The notes under the pieces are model-generated. The model was given only the letters and a program-made list of their open reading frames with translations. It was not told the origin of the DNA and searched no databases. Below, in pieces: positions 26,576 to 39,787 of a stretch of 64,000 nucleotides of DNA. The position numbers and the translations under genes are program-made. The stretch's first letter is position 1; each line of letters opens with the position of its first letter. Source of the stretch: Paracoccus bogoriensis (lineage in GTDB: Bacteria; Pseudomonadota; Alphaproteobacteria; Rhodobacterales; Rhodobacteraceae); the NCBI RefSeq assembly GCF_019431455.1, contig NZ_JAHYSR010000001.1, positions 124,001 to 188,000 of the forward strand, given 5' to 3'.

Positions 26576-27031
26576 ATGCGCAAGTTTCTCGTGCTGTTGG
26601 ACGACAGCCGCGAATGTCTGAACGCGATGCGTTTCGCGGCCATGCGTGCGGCCAATAGCGGCGGCGGGGTCGTCATTCTGTCGGTCATCCCCCCCGAGGA
26701 GATCCAGCACGGCTTCGGCGTGGCCGAGGTGATGCGCGCCGAGGCCCGAGAGCGGATCGAGGCGCATTTCGAGGTCTTTGCCAAATGGATGCGCTCGCGC
26801 CACAAGGTCGAGCCTCAGCTGGTCATTCGCGAAGGCGACGTGGCCGAACAGCTTCTGTCGCTGATCGATGAGGATGGCGAGATCGGCATCGTCGTGATGG
26901 GTCTCAGCACCGATGGCAGCGCCCAGAACCCGGTCCTGAACCGGCTGATGCGCGACGCGGCTTCGTTGCCCTGTCCGATCACCGTAGTCCCCTCGGGCCT
27001 GTCCAAGGAGCGGCTGGAAAGTATCACCTGA
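26576..27031 (+). CDS. Universal stress protein (UspA family)
   Basis: A 151-residue cytoplasmic protein. FLVLLDDSRECLNAMRFAAMRAA is the usual first strand-helix unit with the D that contacts nucleotide; VVILSVIPPEE and IGIVVMGLSTDGSAQNPVLNRLMRDA with CPITVVPSGL complete the fold. The ATP-type G-2x-G-9x-G(S/T) loop is not well kept, so it may not bind ATP. Divergent from the sugar transferase; 65 bases before the nfuA-like gene. Confidence 0.87.
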   Translation: MRKFLVLLDDSRECLNAMRFAAMRAANSGGGVVILSVIPPEEIQHGFGVAEVMRAEARERIEAHFEVFAKWMRSRHKVEPQLVIREGDVAEQLLSLIDEDGEIGIVVMGLSTDGSAQNPVLNRLMRDAASLPCPITVVPSGLSKERLESIT

Positions 27032-27096
27032 CCGCCGCTTGGGCGGCTTGACCCGAAGGCGCCGGATCGCCATATCGGCACCAAAGGAGCGCTGCC

Positions 27097-27657
27097 ATGT
27101 TCATCCAGACCGAGACCACGCCCAACCCCGCCACCCTGAAATTCCTGCCCGGCGAAACCGTGCTGGGCAGCGGCACCGCCGATTTCCCATCGGCCGAAGC
27201 GGCCTCGGCATCGCCATTGGCGCGCCGTATCTTTGCAGTGGATGGCGTTGTGGGGGTGTTCCTGGGCCGCGATTTCGTTACCGTGACCAAGGCGGACTCG
27301 GTCCAGTGGGACCACCTGAAACCTTCGGTTCTGGGTGCGATCATGGAGCATTTCCAGTCGGGCGCCCCGGCTCTGGACCAGGGCGGGGCCGAGGCGGGCG
27401 GTCACGCGGCCCATGATGGCCCGGATGCCGACATCGTGGTTCAGATCAAGGAATTGCTGGACACTCGCGTCCGCCCGGCAGTGGCGCAGGATGGCGGCGA
27501 CATCACGTTCCATGGCTTCGACCGGGGGATTGTCTATCTGCACATGCAGGGCGCCTGCGCGGGCTGTCCGTCCTCGACGCTGACGCTGAAGATGGGGATC
27601 GAGAACCTGTTGCGTCACTATATCCCCGAAGTGGTAGAGGTGCGTCCGGTTGCCTGA
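27097..27657 (+). CDS. NifU-like iron-sulfur scaffold/carrier protein (NfuA type)
   Basis: A 186-residue protein with the N-terminal Nfu domain (MFIQTETTPNPATLKFLPG) and the C-terminal NifU domain with the cluster cysteines C154 and C157 in GACAGCPSST. The architecture is that of eukaryotic NFU1 and alphaproteobacterial Nfu, which hand [4Fe-4S] clusters to client enzymes. An acidic/His linker lies between the domains. AAAGGAGC precedes the ATG. It overlaps tsaB by 8 bases. Confidence 0.93.
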   Translation: MFIQTETTPNPATLKFLPGETVLGSGTADFPSAEAASASPLARRIFAVDGVVGVFLGRDFVTVTKADSVQWDHLKPSVLGAIMEHFQSGAPALDQGGAEAGGHAAHDGPDADIVVQIKELLDTRVRPAVAQDGGDITFHGFDRGIVYLHMQGACAGCPSSTLTLKMGIENLLRHYIPEVVEVRPVA

Positions 27658-28270
27658 CCGCGTTACCCTGGGCTTCGACACGTCGGCCGCGCATTGCGCG
27701 GCCGCTTTGCTGCGCGGCGACCGGGTTCTGGCCTCGCGCCATGAACCGATGGCCAGGGGGCAGGCCGAACGGCTGATGCCCATGCTGGAGGCGCTTCTGG
27801 CCGAGGCGGGTCTTGGCTGGCGCGATCTGGACGTGATCGGAGTGGGCATCGGACCGGGCAATTTCACCGGGATCCGGGTGGCGGTGGCGGCGGCCCGTGG
27901 GTTGGCCCTGGCGCTTGGCGTGCCCGCAGTGGGTGTGACGGCGACCGAAGCCGCAGCCTTTGGCCTGGCGCGGCCTTGCCGGGTGGTGCTGGAAGGGCGC
28001 GGCGGCGCGGTGATCTGGCAGGATTTCGGCACCGAAGCGCAGGCCGGGACGCATGGAGGGGACGGGGGCAGCCGGCCGCGGCAAGCCGCGACCGGCGCGC
28101 TGCCGCCCGGCCCCGCGCCGGCTTCGCCGGTGGTCCCTCTGGCCGAGGCCGTCGCGCATCTGGCGGCACGCGCGGCTGACCACCCTGACCTGCCCCGGCC
28201 CGCGCCGTTCTACCTGCGCCCGGCCGATGCCGCCCCGGCCCGCGACCCGGCGCCGGTCATCCTGCCGTGA
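27650..28270 (+). CDS. tsaB: tRNA threonylcarbamoyladenosine biosynthesis protein TsaB
   Basis: A 206-residue partner of TsaD in making t6A37 of tRNAs. The ASKHA-type N terminus LGFDTSAAHCAAALL and the IGVGIGPGNFTGIRVAVAAARGLAL motif are diagnostic. The start is a TTG at 27650 inside the end of the nfuA-like gene; no ATG or GTG suits better. Residues about 128-160 form a Gly/Pro/Ala-rich stretch not expected from the family, coded by DNA with two hairpins (28071-28096 and 28118-28130); see findings. It overlaps the following acetyltransferase by 4 bases. Confidence 0.9.
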   Translation: MPDRVTLGFDTSAAHCAAALLRGDRVLASRHEPMARGQAERLMPMLEALLAEAGLGWRDLDVIGVGIGPGNFTGIRVAVAAARGLALALGVPAVGVTATEAAAFGLARPCRVVLEGRGGAVIWQDFGTEAQAGTHGGDGGSRPRQAATGALPPGPAPASPVVPLAEAVAHLAARAADHPDLPRPAPFYLRPADAAPARDPAPVILP

Positions 28271-28689
28271 CCGACCCCGCCGCTCTGGCGGCGCTTCATG
28301 CGCGCTGCTTCACGGTGCCGCGTCCCTGGACAGCCGCCGAATTCGCCGATCTGCTGGCAGGGCAGGGCGCCTTTCTGCTGACCCGATCCGGGGGCTTCCT
28401 GCTGGGCCGGGCGCTGGCGGGCGAGGCCGAATTGCTGACCCTGGCGGTCGATCCCGGCCGGCGCCGCCTGGGCACCGGGCGCGCACTTGTGGATGAATTC
28501 GCGGCATTCGCGCGTGGGATGGGCGTCCGGTCGGCCTTTCTCGAAGTCGCGGCGGGGAACGTCGCGGCACGCGCGCTTTATGCTGCGGGGGGGTGGCTGG
28601 AGGCCGGTCGCAGGCGACGCTATTATGGACCTGCCGAGGATGCAATCGTGATGCGGCTGGACCTGACTGTGCCCCAAGAAGGCAGTTGA
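28267..28689 (+). CDS. GNAT acetyltransferase, RimI-like
   Basis: A 140-residue acetyl-CoA-dependent transferase. The acetyl-CoA loop is in LTLAVDPGRRRLGTGRALVDEF (R/Q-x-x-G-x-G/A type), followed by FLEVAAGNVAARALYAAGGWLEAGRRRRYY, which is the RimI pattern. RimI genes usually follow tsaB in bacteria, and this one starts with a GTG in the tsaB stop (GTGA), so N-terminal acetylation of ribosomal protein S18 is a fair guess; other substrates are possible. Confidence 0.85.
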   Translation: MTDPAALAALHARCFTVPRPWTAAEFADLLAGQGAFLLTRSGGFLLGRALAGEAELLTLAVDPGRRRLGTGRALVDEFAAFARGMGVRSAFLEVAAGNVAARALYAAGGWLEAGRRRRYYGPAEDAIVMRLDLTVPQEGS

Positions 28690-28770
28690 CCACCCCCGGA
28701 CGATGCGCCCTAATCGCAACCGTCAACCGGGCCCGGTCAACGCGCCCGCAGCAACAGGATGAGGTCTTTC

Positions 28771-29760
28771 ATGTCCCTGAAAACATCGCTTCTGGCGGGC
28801 GTTGCCCTGACGGCGTTCGGCGCGGGCGCGGCTCTGGCCGATCCGGCGCTGATCTACGACCTTGGCGGCAAGTTCGACAAATCCTTCAACGAGGCGGCCT
28901 ATATGGGCGCGCAGCGTTGGGTGGAAGAGACCGGCGGCACCTATCGCGAGCTGGAGATGCAGTCCGAGGCACAGCGCGAGCAGGCCTTGCGGCGCCTGGC
29001 CGAATCGGGCTCGAACCCGATTGTCATGGCGGGCTTCGCCTTTGGCGACGTTCTGGGCCAGGTCGCGCCGGATTACCCGGACACGAAATTCGCCATCATC
29101 GACATGGTGGTCGATCAGCCCAATGTGCAATCGATCGTCTTTACCGAGGAACAGGGCAGCTATCTGGCCGGCGTGATGGCGGGCATGGCCTCGGAATCGG
29201 GGACCGTGGGCTTTATCGGCGGCATGGATATCCCGCTGATCCACAAGTTCCATTGCGGCTTTGCACAGGGCTTCAAGTCGATCCAGCCGGAAGGCAACGT
29301 TCTGATGAACTTCACCGGGACCACCCCGGCCGCCTGGAACGACCCGGTGCGCGGCGGCGAACTGGCGCGCGCGCAGATCTCGCAGGGCGCGGACGTGATC
29401 TATGCCGCGGCGGGCGGCACCGGGATCGGCGTGCTGCAGGCGGCCGCGGACGAGGGCATCCTGTCGATCGGCGTGGACAGCAACCAGAACGCGCTGCATC
29501 CGGGCCAGGTGCTGACCTCGATGGTCAAGCGCGTGGACAATGCCGTGTTCGAGGCCTTCACGGCGGGCACCGACCTTGAGCCGGGCATCCGCGTGATGGA
29601 TCTGGCCGCGGGCGGCGTGGATGTTGCCATCGACGAGAACAACGCCGAACTGGTCACCGACGAGATGCAGGCCGCCGTTGAAGAGGCCCGCGCGGCCATC
29701 GCCTCGGGCGAGGTTACCGTGCATGACTACATGACCGACAACACCTGCCCGGCCTCGTGA
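28771..29760 (+). CDS. BMP family periplasmic nucleoside-binding protein
   Basis: A 329-residue substrate-binding protein of the BMP/PnrA family. The signal peptide (LLAGVALTAFGAGAALA) has no lipobox cysteine, so the mature protein is soluble in the periplasm. Marks of the family are YDLGGKFDKSFNEAAYMGAQRW, FIGGMDIPLIHKFHCGFAQGFK, and GVDSNQNALHPGQVLTSMVKRVD. The second ATG (28771) has GAGG 6 bases before it; the first (28759) lacks one. It heads a five-gene operon ending in a purine nucleoside phosphorylase, which suggests purine nucleosides as the ligand. Confidence 0.93.
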   Translation: MSLKTSLLAGVALTAFGAGAALADPALIYDLGGKFDKSFNEAAYMGAQRWVEETGGTYRELEMQSEAQREQALRRLAESGSNPIVMAGFAFGDVLGQVAPDYPDTKFAIIDMVVDQPNVQSIVFTEEQGSYLAGVMAGMASESGTVGFIGGMDIPLIHKFHCGFAQGFKSIQPEGNVLMNFTGTTPAAWNDPVRGGELARAQISQGADVIYAAAGGTGIGVLQAAADEGILSIGVDSNQNALHPGQVLTSMVKRVDNAVFEAFTAGTDLEPGIRVMDLAAGGVDVAIDENNAELVTDEMQAAVEEARAAIASGEVTVHDYMTDNTCPAS

Positions 29761-31406
29761 TGGCTGCGCCAGGCGACATGACGGGGGGGCGGCCGGACGC
29801 GGCCGCCCCCGCTGCCATCGAGCTGCGGGGCATCTCGAAGGCATTCGGGCCGGTCCAGGCGAACCGCGACATCAGCCTGATCGTGCCGAAGGGCACGATC
29901 CACGGCATCATCGGCGAGAACGGCGCGGGGAAGTCCACGCTGATGTCGATTCTCTATGGTTTCTACAAGCCCGACGAGGGCGAGATTCTTGTCAACGGCC
30001 AGCCCATCACGATTACCGACAGCCAGACCGCGATCCGCGCGGGCATCGGCATGGTGTTCCAGCATTTCAAGCTGGTCCAGAACTTCACCGTGCTGGAAAA
30101 CATCATCCTGGGCGTCGAGGACGGCGCGCTGCTGCGCCCGTCGCTGTCCAAGGCGCGCGGCGTGCTGAAGCGCCTGGCCGCCGAATATCAGTTGAACGTG
30201 GACCCGGACGAGGTGATCGAGAACCTGTCCGTCGGCCACCAGCAGCGGGTCGAGATCCTCAAGGCGCTTTATCGCCAGGCCGACATCCTGATCCTGGACG
30301 AGCCGACCGGCGTGCTGACCCCGGCCGAGGCCGACCACCTGTTCCGCATCCTGGAAGGGCTGCGCGACGAGGGAAAGACGATCATCCTGATCACCCACAA
30401 GCTGCGCGAGATCATGGAGATCACCGACAACGTGTCGGTCATGCGGCGTGGCGAGATGGTCGCCTCGGTCAGGACCGCCGAGACCAGCCCCGAGGAACTG
30501 GCCGAACTGATGGTCGGGCGCAAGGTGCTGCTGAACGTCTCCAAGGCGCCCGCCCGTCCCGCCGCCCCGGTGCTGGAAGTGCGCGACCTGACCATGGTGG
30601 ATGCCGACGGGGTCGAGCGTCTGCGTCGGGTCAGCTTCGACATCCGCGCGGGCGAGATCCTGGGCATTGCCGGGGTCTCGGGGAATGGTCAGACGCAACT
30701 TCTTGAAATCCTTGGCGGCTATCCCGAGAAGGGCGCGCGCGTCTCGGGCGAGGTGCGGATGAACGGCGCCGCTATGCCACTGTCGGGGCGCGGCTGCGAC
30801 GCGCGTCAGCGCCGCCGCGAGGGCATCGGCCACATCCCCGAGGACCGGCAGGTCGAGGGGCTGATCATGGATTTCGCAGCATGGGAAAACGTGGCCTTCG
30901 GCTGGCATGACGCGCCGGAATTCAGCAAGGGCGCGCTGATGGACAACGACGCCATCCGCCGCGATGCGCAGGCCAAGATGGAACGCTTCGACGTGCGCCC
31001 CCGCGATTGCCATCTGGCGGCGCGCAACTTCTCGGGCGGGAACCAGCAGAAGATCGTGGTCGCGCGCGAGATTGAGCGTAACCCCGACCTGCTGCTGATC
31101 GGCCAGCCCACGCGCGGCGTCGATATCGGCGCGATCGAGTTCATCCACAAGCGCATCGTGGAACTGCGCGATGCGGGCAAGGCGATCCTTCTGGTCTCGG
31201 TCGAGCTGGACGAGATCCTGTCCCTGTCCGACCGCGTGGCGGTGATGTTCGACGGCCGCATCATGGGCGAACGCCTCCCCGGCCAGACGACGACGGGCGA
31301 ACTGGGCCTGTTGATGGCCGGGATTACCGATACCGAAAACACCCCTGACAGCGCCGGCATCCCCCCGGGCGTGACGCAGGACGCTTTGCCGGAAGGGTCC
31401 GCCTGA
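29760..31406 (+). CDS. Nucleoside ABC transporter ATPase (two ATPase domains)
   Basis: A 548-residue double ATPase of the ribose/BMP type. The first domain has an intact Walker A GENGAGKST and LSVGHQQRVEILKAL with ILILDEPTGVLTP. The second has a degenerate Walker A (GVSGNGQTQ, lacking the lysine) but a complete signature FSGGNQQKIVVARE, as in RbsA-like proteins, so only one of the two sites is likely fully active. It begins on the TGA of the BMP gene (TGATG) and shares a base with the next start. Confidence 0.93.
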   Translation: MAAPGDMTGGRPDAAAPAAIELRGISKAFGPVQANRDISLIVPKGTIHGIIGENGAGKSTLMSILYGFYKPDEGEILVNGQPITITDSQTAIRAGIGMVFQHFKLVQNFTVLENIILGVEDGALLRPSLSKARGVLKRLAAEYQLNVDPDEVIENLSVGHQQRVEILKALYRQADILILDEPTGVLTPAEADHLFRILEGLRDEGKTIILITHKLREIMEITDNVSVMRRGEMVASVRTAETSPEELAELMVGRKVLLNVSKAPARPAAPVLEVRDLTMVDADGVERLRRVSFDIRAGEILGIAGVSGNGQTQLLEILGGYPEKGARVSGEVRMNGAAMPLSGRGCDARQRRREGIGHIPEDRQVEGLIMDFAAWENVAFGWHDAPEFSKGALMDNDAIRRDAQAKMERFDVRPRDCHLAARNFSGGNQQKIVVAREIERNPDLLLIGQPTRGVDIGAIEFIHKRIVELRDAGKAILLVSVELDEILSLSDRVAVMFDGRIMGERLPGQTTTGELGLLMAGITDTENTPDSAGIPPGVTQDALPEGSA

Positions 31407-32509
31407 TGGACAAGATGCCGAAATGGGCGGATGTCATCCTGACGCCGCTGATCTCACTGATCCTTGCGATGGGAATTTCCGCGCTGGTCATCCTGGCCAT
31501 CGGGGAAAGCCCCTGGACGGCGCTGACCACGATGGTCGATGGGGCGCTCGGCTCCAGCTATGGCTGGGGCTTCACGCTCTATTATGCGACGAACTTCATC
31601 TTTACCGGGCTGGCGGTGATGGTCGCCTACCACGCGGCCCTGTTCAATATCGGCGGCGAGGGGCAGGCCGCGATGGGCGGGCTTGGTGTCGCGCTGGTGC
31701 TTCTGTATCTGCCGCTGCCGCATTGGGCGCTGGCCCTGCCCGTGGCGATGCTGGGGGCGGCGGCCTTCGGCGCGGCCTGGGCCTTCATTCCGGCCTGGCT
31801 TCAGGCCAAGCGCGGCAGCCATATCGTGATCACCACGATCATGTTCAACTTCATCGCCGCCGCCGTGCTGAGCTATGTGCTGGTCAACCTGCTGCGCCCC
31901 GTGGGCAGCATGGACCCGGCCTCGGCCCGCTTTCCGGCCGAAACCGCCCTGCCGCGGCTTAGCGAACTGGCGGCCTGGGTCGGGATCGCCTGGGGGCGCA
32001 ACACGCCGGTCAACATCACCTTTCTGGTCGCGGTTCTGGCCTGTGTGCTGGTCTGGGTGCTGATCTGGCGTACCCGGCTTGGCTACGAAATCCGCGCGCT
32101 TGGCAAATCCGAACGCGGCGCGGTCTATGCCGGGATCAACCCGGTCCGCATCACCATCGTTGCCATGCTGATTTCGGGCGGTCTGGCGGGGATGATGGCG
32201 ATCAACAACGTGATGGGCGAATCCGGCCGTCTGGTCCTGAACGCGGTCGAGGGCGCAGGTTTCATCGGCATCGCCGTGGCGCTGATGGGGCGCAATCATC
32301 CATTCGGCATCTTCCTCGCCGCGCTTCTCTTCGGGTTCCTCTATCAGGGCGGAGGCGAACTGGCGCTGTGGACCTCTATCCCGCGCGAGTTGATCGTCGT
32401 CATCCAGGCGCTGGTGATCCTGTTCACCGGAGCGCTGGACAACATGGTGCGGATGCCGCTGGAACGCCTGTTCCTGGCCCTGCGCCGCAGCGGAGGGCAG
32501 GCAAGATGA
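31406..32509 (+). CDS. Nucleoside ABC transporter permease 1
   Basis: A 367-residue inner-membrane permease of the BPD_transp_2 (LivM/RbsC) family with about ten hydrophobic segments. NIGGEGQAAMGGLG and the EAA-like loop LGYEIRALGKSERGAVYAGINPVR, which contacts the ATPase, are clear. It overlaps the ATPase gene by 1 base and the second permease by 4 bases. With the BMP protein it forms one half of the nucleoside channel. Confidence 0.92.
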   Translation: MDKMPKWADVILTPLISLILAMGISALVILAIGESPWTALTTMVDGALGSSYGWGFTLYYATNFIFTGLAVMVAYHAALFNIGGEGQAAMGGLGVALVLLYLPLPHWALALPVAMLGAAAFGAAWAFIPAWLQAKRGSHIVITTIMFNFIAAAVLSYVLVNLLRPVGSMDPASARFPAETALPRLSELAAWVGIAWGRNTPVNITFLVAVLACVLVWVLIWRTRLGYEIRALGKSERGAVYAGINPVRITIVAMLISGGLAGMMAINNVMGESGRLVLNAVEGAGFIGIAVALMGRNHPFGIFLAALLFGFLYQGGGELALWTSIPRELIVVIQALVILFTGALDNMVRMPLERLFLALRRSGGQAR

Positions 32510-33534
32510 AGCTGACCGACAGCCTGACCGCCATCCTGATCCTGGCCATCTGCCTGATCTGGCTGATCGCCGACCAGGGTGCCGCGATGCAGGGCATCAA
32601 CAGCGCCATCCGCCTGATGACGCCCCTGCTGCTGGCCTGCCTGGCGGGGCTTTATTCGGAGCGCGCGGGCGTCTTTGACATCGGACTTGAAGGCAAGATG
32701 CTGATGGCGGCCTTCACGGCGGCTTCGGTCGCCTTCGTCACCGGCAGCGCCTGGCTGGGGCTGGTCGCGGGGATCGGGGGCGCGATGGCCATGTCGCTGG
32801 TCCACGGCGTCGCCTCGATCACCTTCCGGGGCAATCAGCTGATCTCGGGCGTGGCGCTGAACTTCCTGGCGGCGGGGCTGACCGTGCTGATCGGGCAGAA
32901 CGCCTTTGCGCTTGGCGGGCGGACGCCGCCCTTGGCGGGCGATGCGCGGTTCCAGCCGATCACGCTGCCCTTCGCGCCCGAACTGCGCGATGTGCCGGTG
33001 CTGGGCCAGCTTTATTCGCAGCTTCTGTCGGGGCACACGATCCTTGTCTATGTCGCGCTTCTGGCCGTGCCGCTGACCTGGTGGGTGCTGTTTCGCACGC
33101 GCTTCGGGCTGCGGCTTCGGGCGGTGGGCGAGAATCCGGCCTCGGTCGATACGGCGGGCATCTCGGTCACGCGGCTGCGCTTTACCGCCGTGATGATCTG
33201 CGGCCTGCTGACCGGGATCGCGGGGGCCTATCTGGCCACTGGCCTGTCGGCAGGCTTCGTCAAGGACATGACCGCCGGGCGCGGCTTCATCGCGCTGGCC
33301 GCGCTGATCTTCGCCAAATGGCGTCCCTGGCAGGCCCTGTTCGCCACCTTCCTGTTCGGCCTGCTCGAGGCGATCGCGAATCTCTATCCCAATCTCGACC
33401 TCGGCCTGTTCACCGTGCCGTCGCAATTCATGAACGCGCTGCCCTATATCCTGACCGTCATCATCCTGGCGGGCTTCGTGGGCCGCGCTATCCCGCCGCG
33501 CGCGGGTGGAGAACCCTATGTCAAAGAGCGCTGA
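32506..33534 (+). CDS. Nucleoside ABC transporter permease 2
   Basis: A 342-residue permease of the same family, with the paired motif VFDIGLEGKMLMAAFTA and the coupling loop FGLRLRAVGENPASVDTAGISVTRLR. Several hydrophobic spans; no signal peptide. The chosen ATG at 32506 overlaps the TGA of permease 1 (ATGA). The next gene, a purine nucleoside phosphorylase, starts 17 bases before its stop, so uptake and cleavage of the nucleoside are made from one transcript. Confidence 0.92.
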   Translation: MKLTDSLTAILILAICLIWLIADQGAAMQGINSAIRLMTPLLLACLAGLYSERAGVFDIGLEGKMLMAAFTAASVAFVTGSAWLGLVAGIGGAMAMSLVHGVASITFRGNQLISGVALNFLAAGLTVLIGQNAFALGGRTPPLAGDARFQPITLPFAPELRDVPVLGQLYSQLLSGHTILVYVALLAVPLTWWVLFRTRFGLRLRAVGENPASVDTAGISVTRLRFTAVMICGLLTGIAGAYLATGLSAGFVKDMTAGRGFIALAALIFAKWRPWQALFATFLFGLLEAIANLYPNLDLGLFTVPSQFMNALPYILTVIILAGFVGRAIPPRAGGEPYVKER

Positions 33535-34318
33535 GCTTGCCGCCCTCATCCGCGACCGCGCGGGCGAGGCGGCCCCCGAATACGGCCTGATCCTGGGGTC
33601 CGGCCTCGGCCATCTGGCCGCCAGGGTCGAGGGTGTGGCCATCCCCTATTCCGACCTGCCGGGCTTTCCCCATGCGGGCGTCTCGGGCCATGTGCCGCAA
33701 CTGGTCATCGGCCAGCTGGAAGGCCGCCGCGTCGCCGTTTTCGGCGGGCGGGCGCATTACTATGAGAGGGGGCAGGCCGATGTCATGCGCCTGCCGCTCG
33801 AGGTGCTGGCCGCGCTTGGCTGCCAGCGGCTGATCCTGACCAATGCGGCAGGATCGCTGCGTCCCGACATCCCGCCGGGCGGGCTGATGCTGCTCAGCGA
33901 CCATATCGCCTTCGCCGGGACCAACCCGCTGATCGGCGAGCCGACCGATGCGCGCTTTGTTCCCCTGACCGACGCGCATGACGCCGAGATGCGCGCCGCC
34001 CTGACCGAGGCCGCCCGCGCCGAGGGTGTCGAGCTGCCCGAAGGCGTCTATTGCTGGTTCTCGGGCCCCAGCTTCGAGACCCCGGCCGAGATCCGCGCCG
34101 CCCGGATCCTCGGCGCCGATGCGGTGGGCATGTCCACCGTGCCGGAAATCATCCTGTCGCGCTTTCTGCGGCTGCGCTGCGCGGCGATCTCGGTCGTCAC
34201 CAACATGGGCGCGGGCCTGTCGGACGAATCGATCAGCCATGACCACACCAAGGCGATGGCTCCCTTGGGCGCGGCCAAGCTGGAACGTGTCCTGCGCCGC
34301 TTCCTGCGCGACGCCTGA
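33518..34318 (+). CDS. punA: Purine-nucleoside phosphorylase, trimeric type
   Basis: A 266-residue enzyme that splits purine (deoxy)nucleosides with phosphate. Trimeric PNP marks: LILGSGLGHLA with the phosphate serine, GVSGHVPQLVIG, GGRAHYYERG, LTNAAGSLRPD, and GPSFETPAEIRAARILGADAVGMSTVPE, then the base-contact VTNMGAGLSDESISHD. The ATG at 33518 has GGAG before it and overlaps the permease by 17 bases. As last gene of the transporter operon it explains the likely substrate. Symbol by function; deoD-like naming is also used. Confidence 0.92.
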   Translation: MSKSAELAALIRDRAGEAAPEYGLILGSGLGHLAARVEGVAIPYSDLPGFPHAGVSGHVPQLVIGQLEGRRVAVFGGRAHYYERGQADVMRLPLEVLAALGCQRLILTNAAGSLRPDIPPGGLMLLSDHIAFAGTNPLIGEPTDARFVPLTDAHDAEMRAALTEAARAEGVELPEGVYCWFSGPSFETPAEIRAARILGADAVGMSTVPEIILSRFLRLRCAAISVVTNMGAGLSDESISHDHTKAMAPLGAAKLERVLRRFLRDA

Positions 34319-34340
34319 GACCCGCCGCAAAGGCGAAAGA

Positions 34341-34372
34341 GGCGCGGCCCCCCAGGGGACCGCGCCTTTCTT
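34341..34372 (+). terminator. Intrinsic terminator after the nucleoside operon
   Basis: GGCGCGG (34341-34347) pairs with CCGCGCC (34360-34366), with an inner C-run/G-run that can extend the stem, followed by TTTCTT. Confidence 0.75.
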
Positions 34373-34381
34373 CATGCCCGC

Positions 34382-34423
34382 GGGCTGCGCCCGCCGCTCA
34401 AAATGGGCTGCGCCCGCCGCTCA
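34382..34423. repeat. Two 19-bp direct repeats, 23-base period
   Basis: The 19-base unit GGGCTGCGCCCGCCGCTCA occurs at 34382-34400 and again exactly at 34405-34423, with AAAT between. It lies in the gap between the convergent punA and gltB genes. Confidence 0.9.
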
Positions 34424-34433
34424 TGGCGGGCGC
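34410..34433 (-). terminator. Hairpin at the end of gltB
   Basis: GCGCCCGCC (34410-34418) pairs perfectly with GGCGGGCGC (34425-34433), loop GCTCAT. It lies just after the gltB stop on the minus strand and uses part of the second direct repeat; a weak T-rich stretch (CATTTTGA) follows on that strand. Confidence 0.6.
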
Positions 34434-34439
34434 GCCGTC

Positions 34440-38974
<4,535 letters not shown>

Positions 38975-38978
<4 letters not shown>

Positions 38979-39775
38979 GATGCGGCCCTTTCCTGCGGGA
39001 TATGCGTCATCAGCTGATCGCAGTCATAATGTGGGGTGGTGGCGCCAAAGCCGGGATTGCCGGGGCGCGAAAAGGTAACGGGGCTGTCATTGGTCTCGTG
39101 CCGCGCGCCGGTCCAGTCGGTCGTCGTCTCGACCCCGCCATAGAAGCGGCCGAATTCGCGGCTGATGAATTGCTGCCCGCTGCGTCTCATCAGCACTTCG
39201 CCCGAGGCGCTGAGCGTGACGACCTCGAATCGCGTGCGCTCCAGCGTGACACCGTCGATCTCGACCGTCTCGCCGGTCAGCACGTCATGGCCCTGAAAGC
39301 GCAGACGCTCGCCCGTGTTCGATTCGGTCAAGAAGTCGAAATCGTCGCGCCCCGTTTCCAGCAGGCGCGAAAAGCTGGCATGGCGCTCGGCCTGTTCGAC
39401 CAGCCGGTCCATGATGCCCAAGCGCGGGCTCTGGCTTTCGATCCAGCGCGTCTCGGCGTCGATGGTGGACAGGTGGCGCAGACCTTCGCGGTCGAAGATG
39501 GCACTGCGCTGCCAGCCTTCGGGATCGGCATCGCAGCGGTAATACTGGCTGACCGAACAGCCGCGATTCTGCACCGTGACCTCCAGCCGGCACCCGGCCG
39601 GAGGCGTGAAGCTGGCGCCCAGACCCGGCAGCGCGCTCAGCGCCCAGGCTCCGGCCGCGGCGGCCATAAGCGTCAGCATCCCTGATGCAAGCCGAACAGG
39701 CACGTCCGGCCTTGTAACGGCCAGAATGCCATGCCGCTGTCCGGGCTGTGCATGATCCGTGACCCTGTTCTGCAT
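38975..39775 (-). CDS. Exported protein of unknown function between gltD and gltB
   Basis: A 266-residue protein that I do not recognise by function. A hydrophobic segment (about 31-50, SGMLTLMAAAAGAWALSALPG) acts as signal or anchor after a 30-residue start; an internal Met at that segment could be the true start. The rest looks periplasmic: GCRLEVTVQNRGCSVSQYYRC has three closely spaced cysteines, then beta-rich GERLRFQGHDVLTGETVEIDG and TRFEVVTLSASGEVLMRRSGQQF, and a last cysteine in YDCDQL. It starts 12 bases after gltD and ends 4 bases inside gltB, so it is made with both glutamate synthase subunits. Confidence 0.75.
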
Positions 39776-39787
39776 GGTCCCTGCGGC

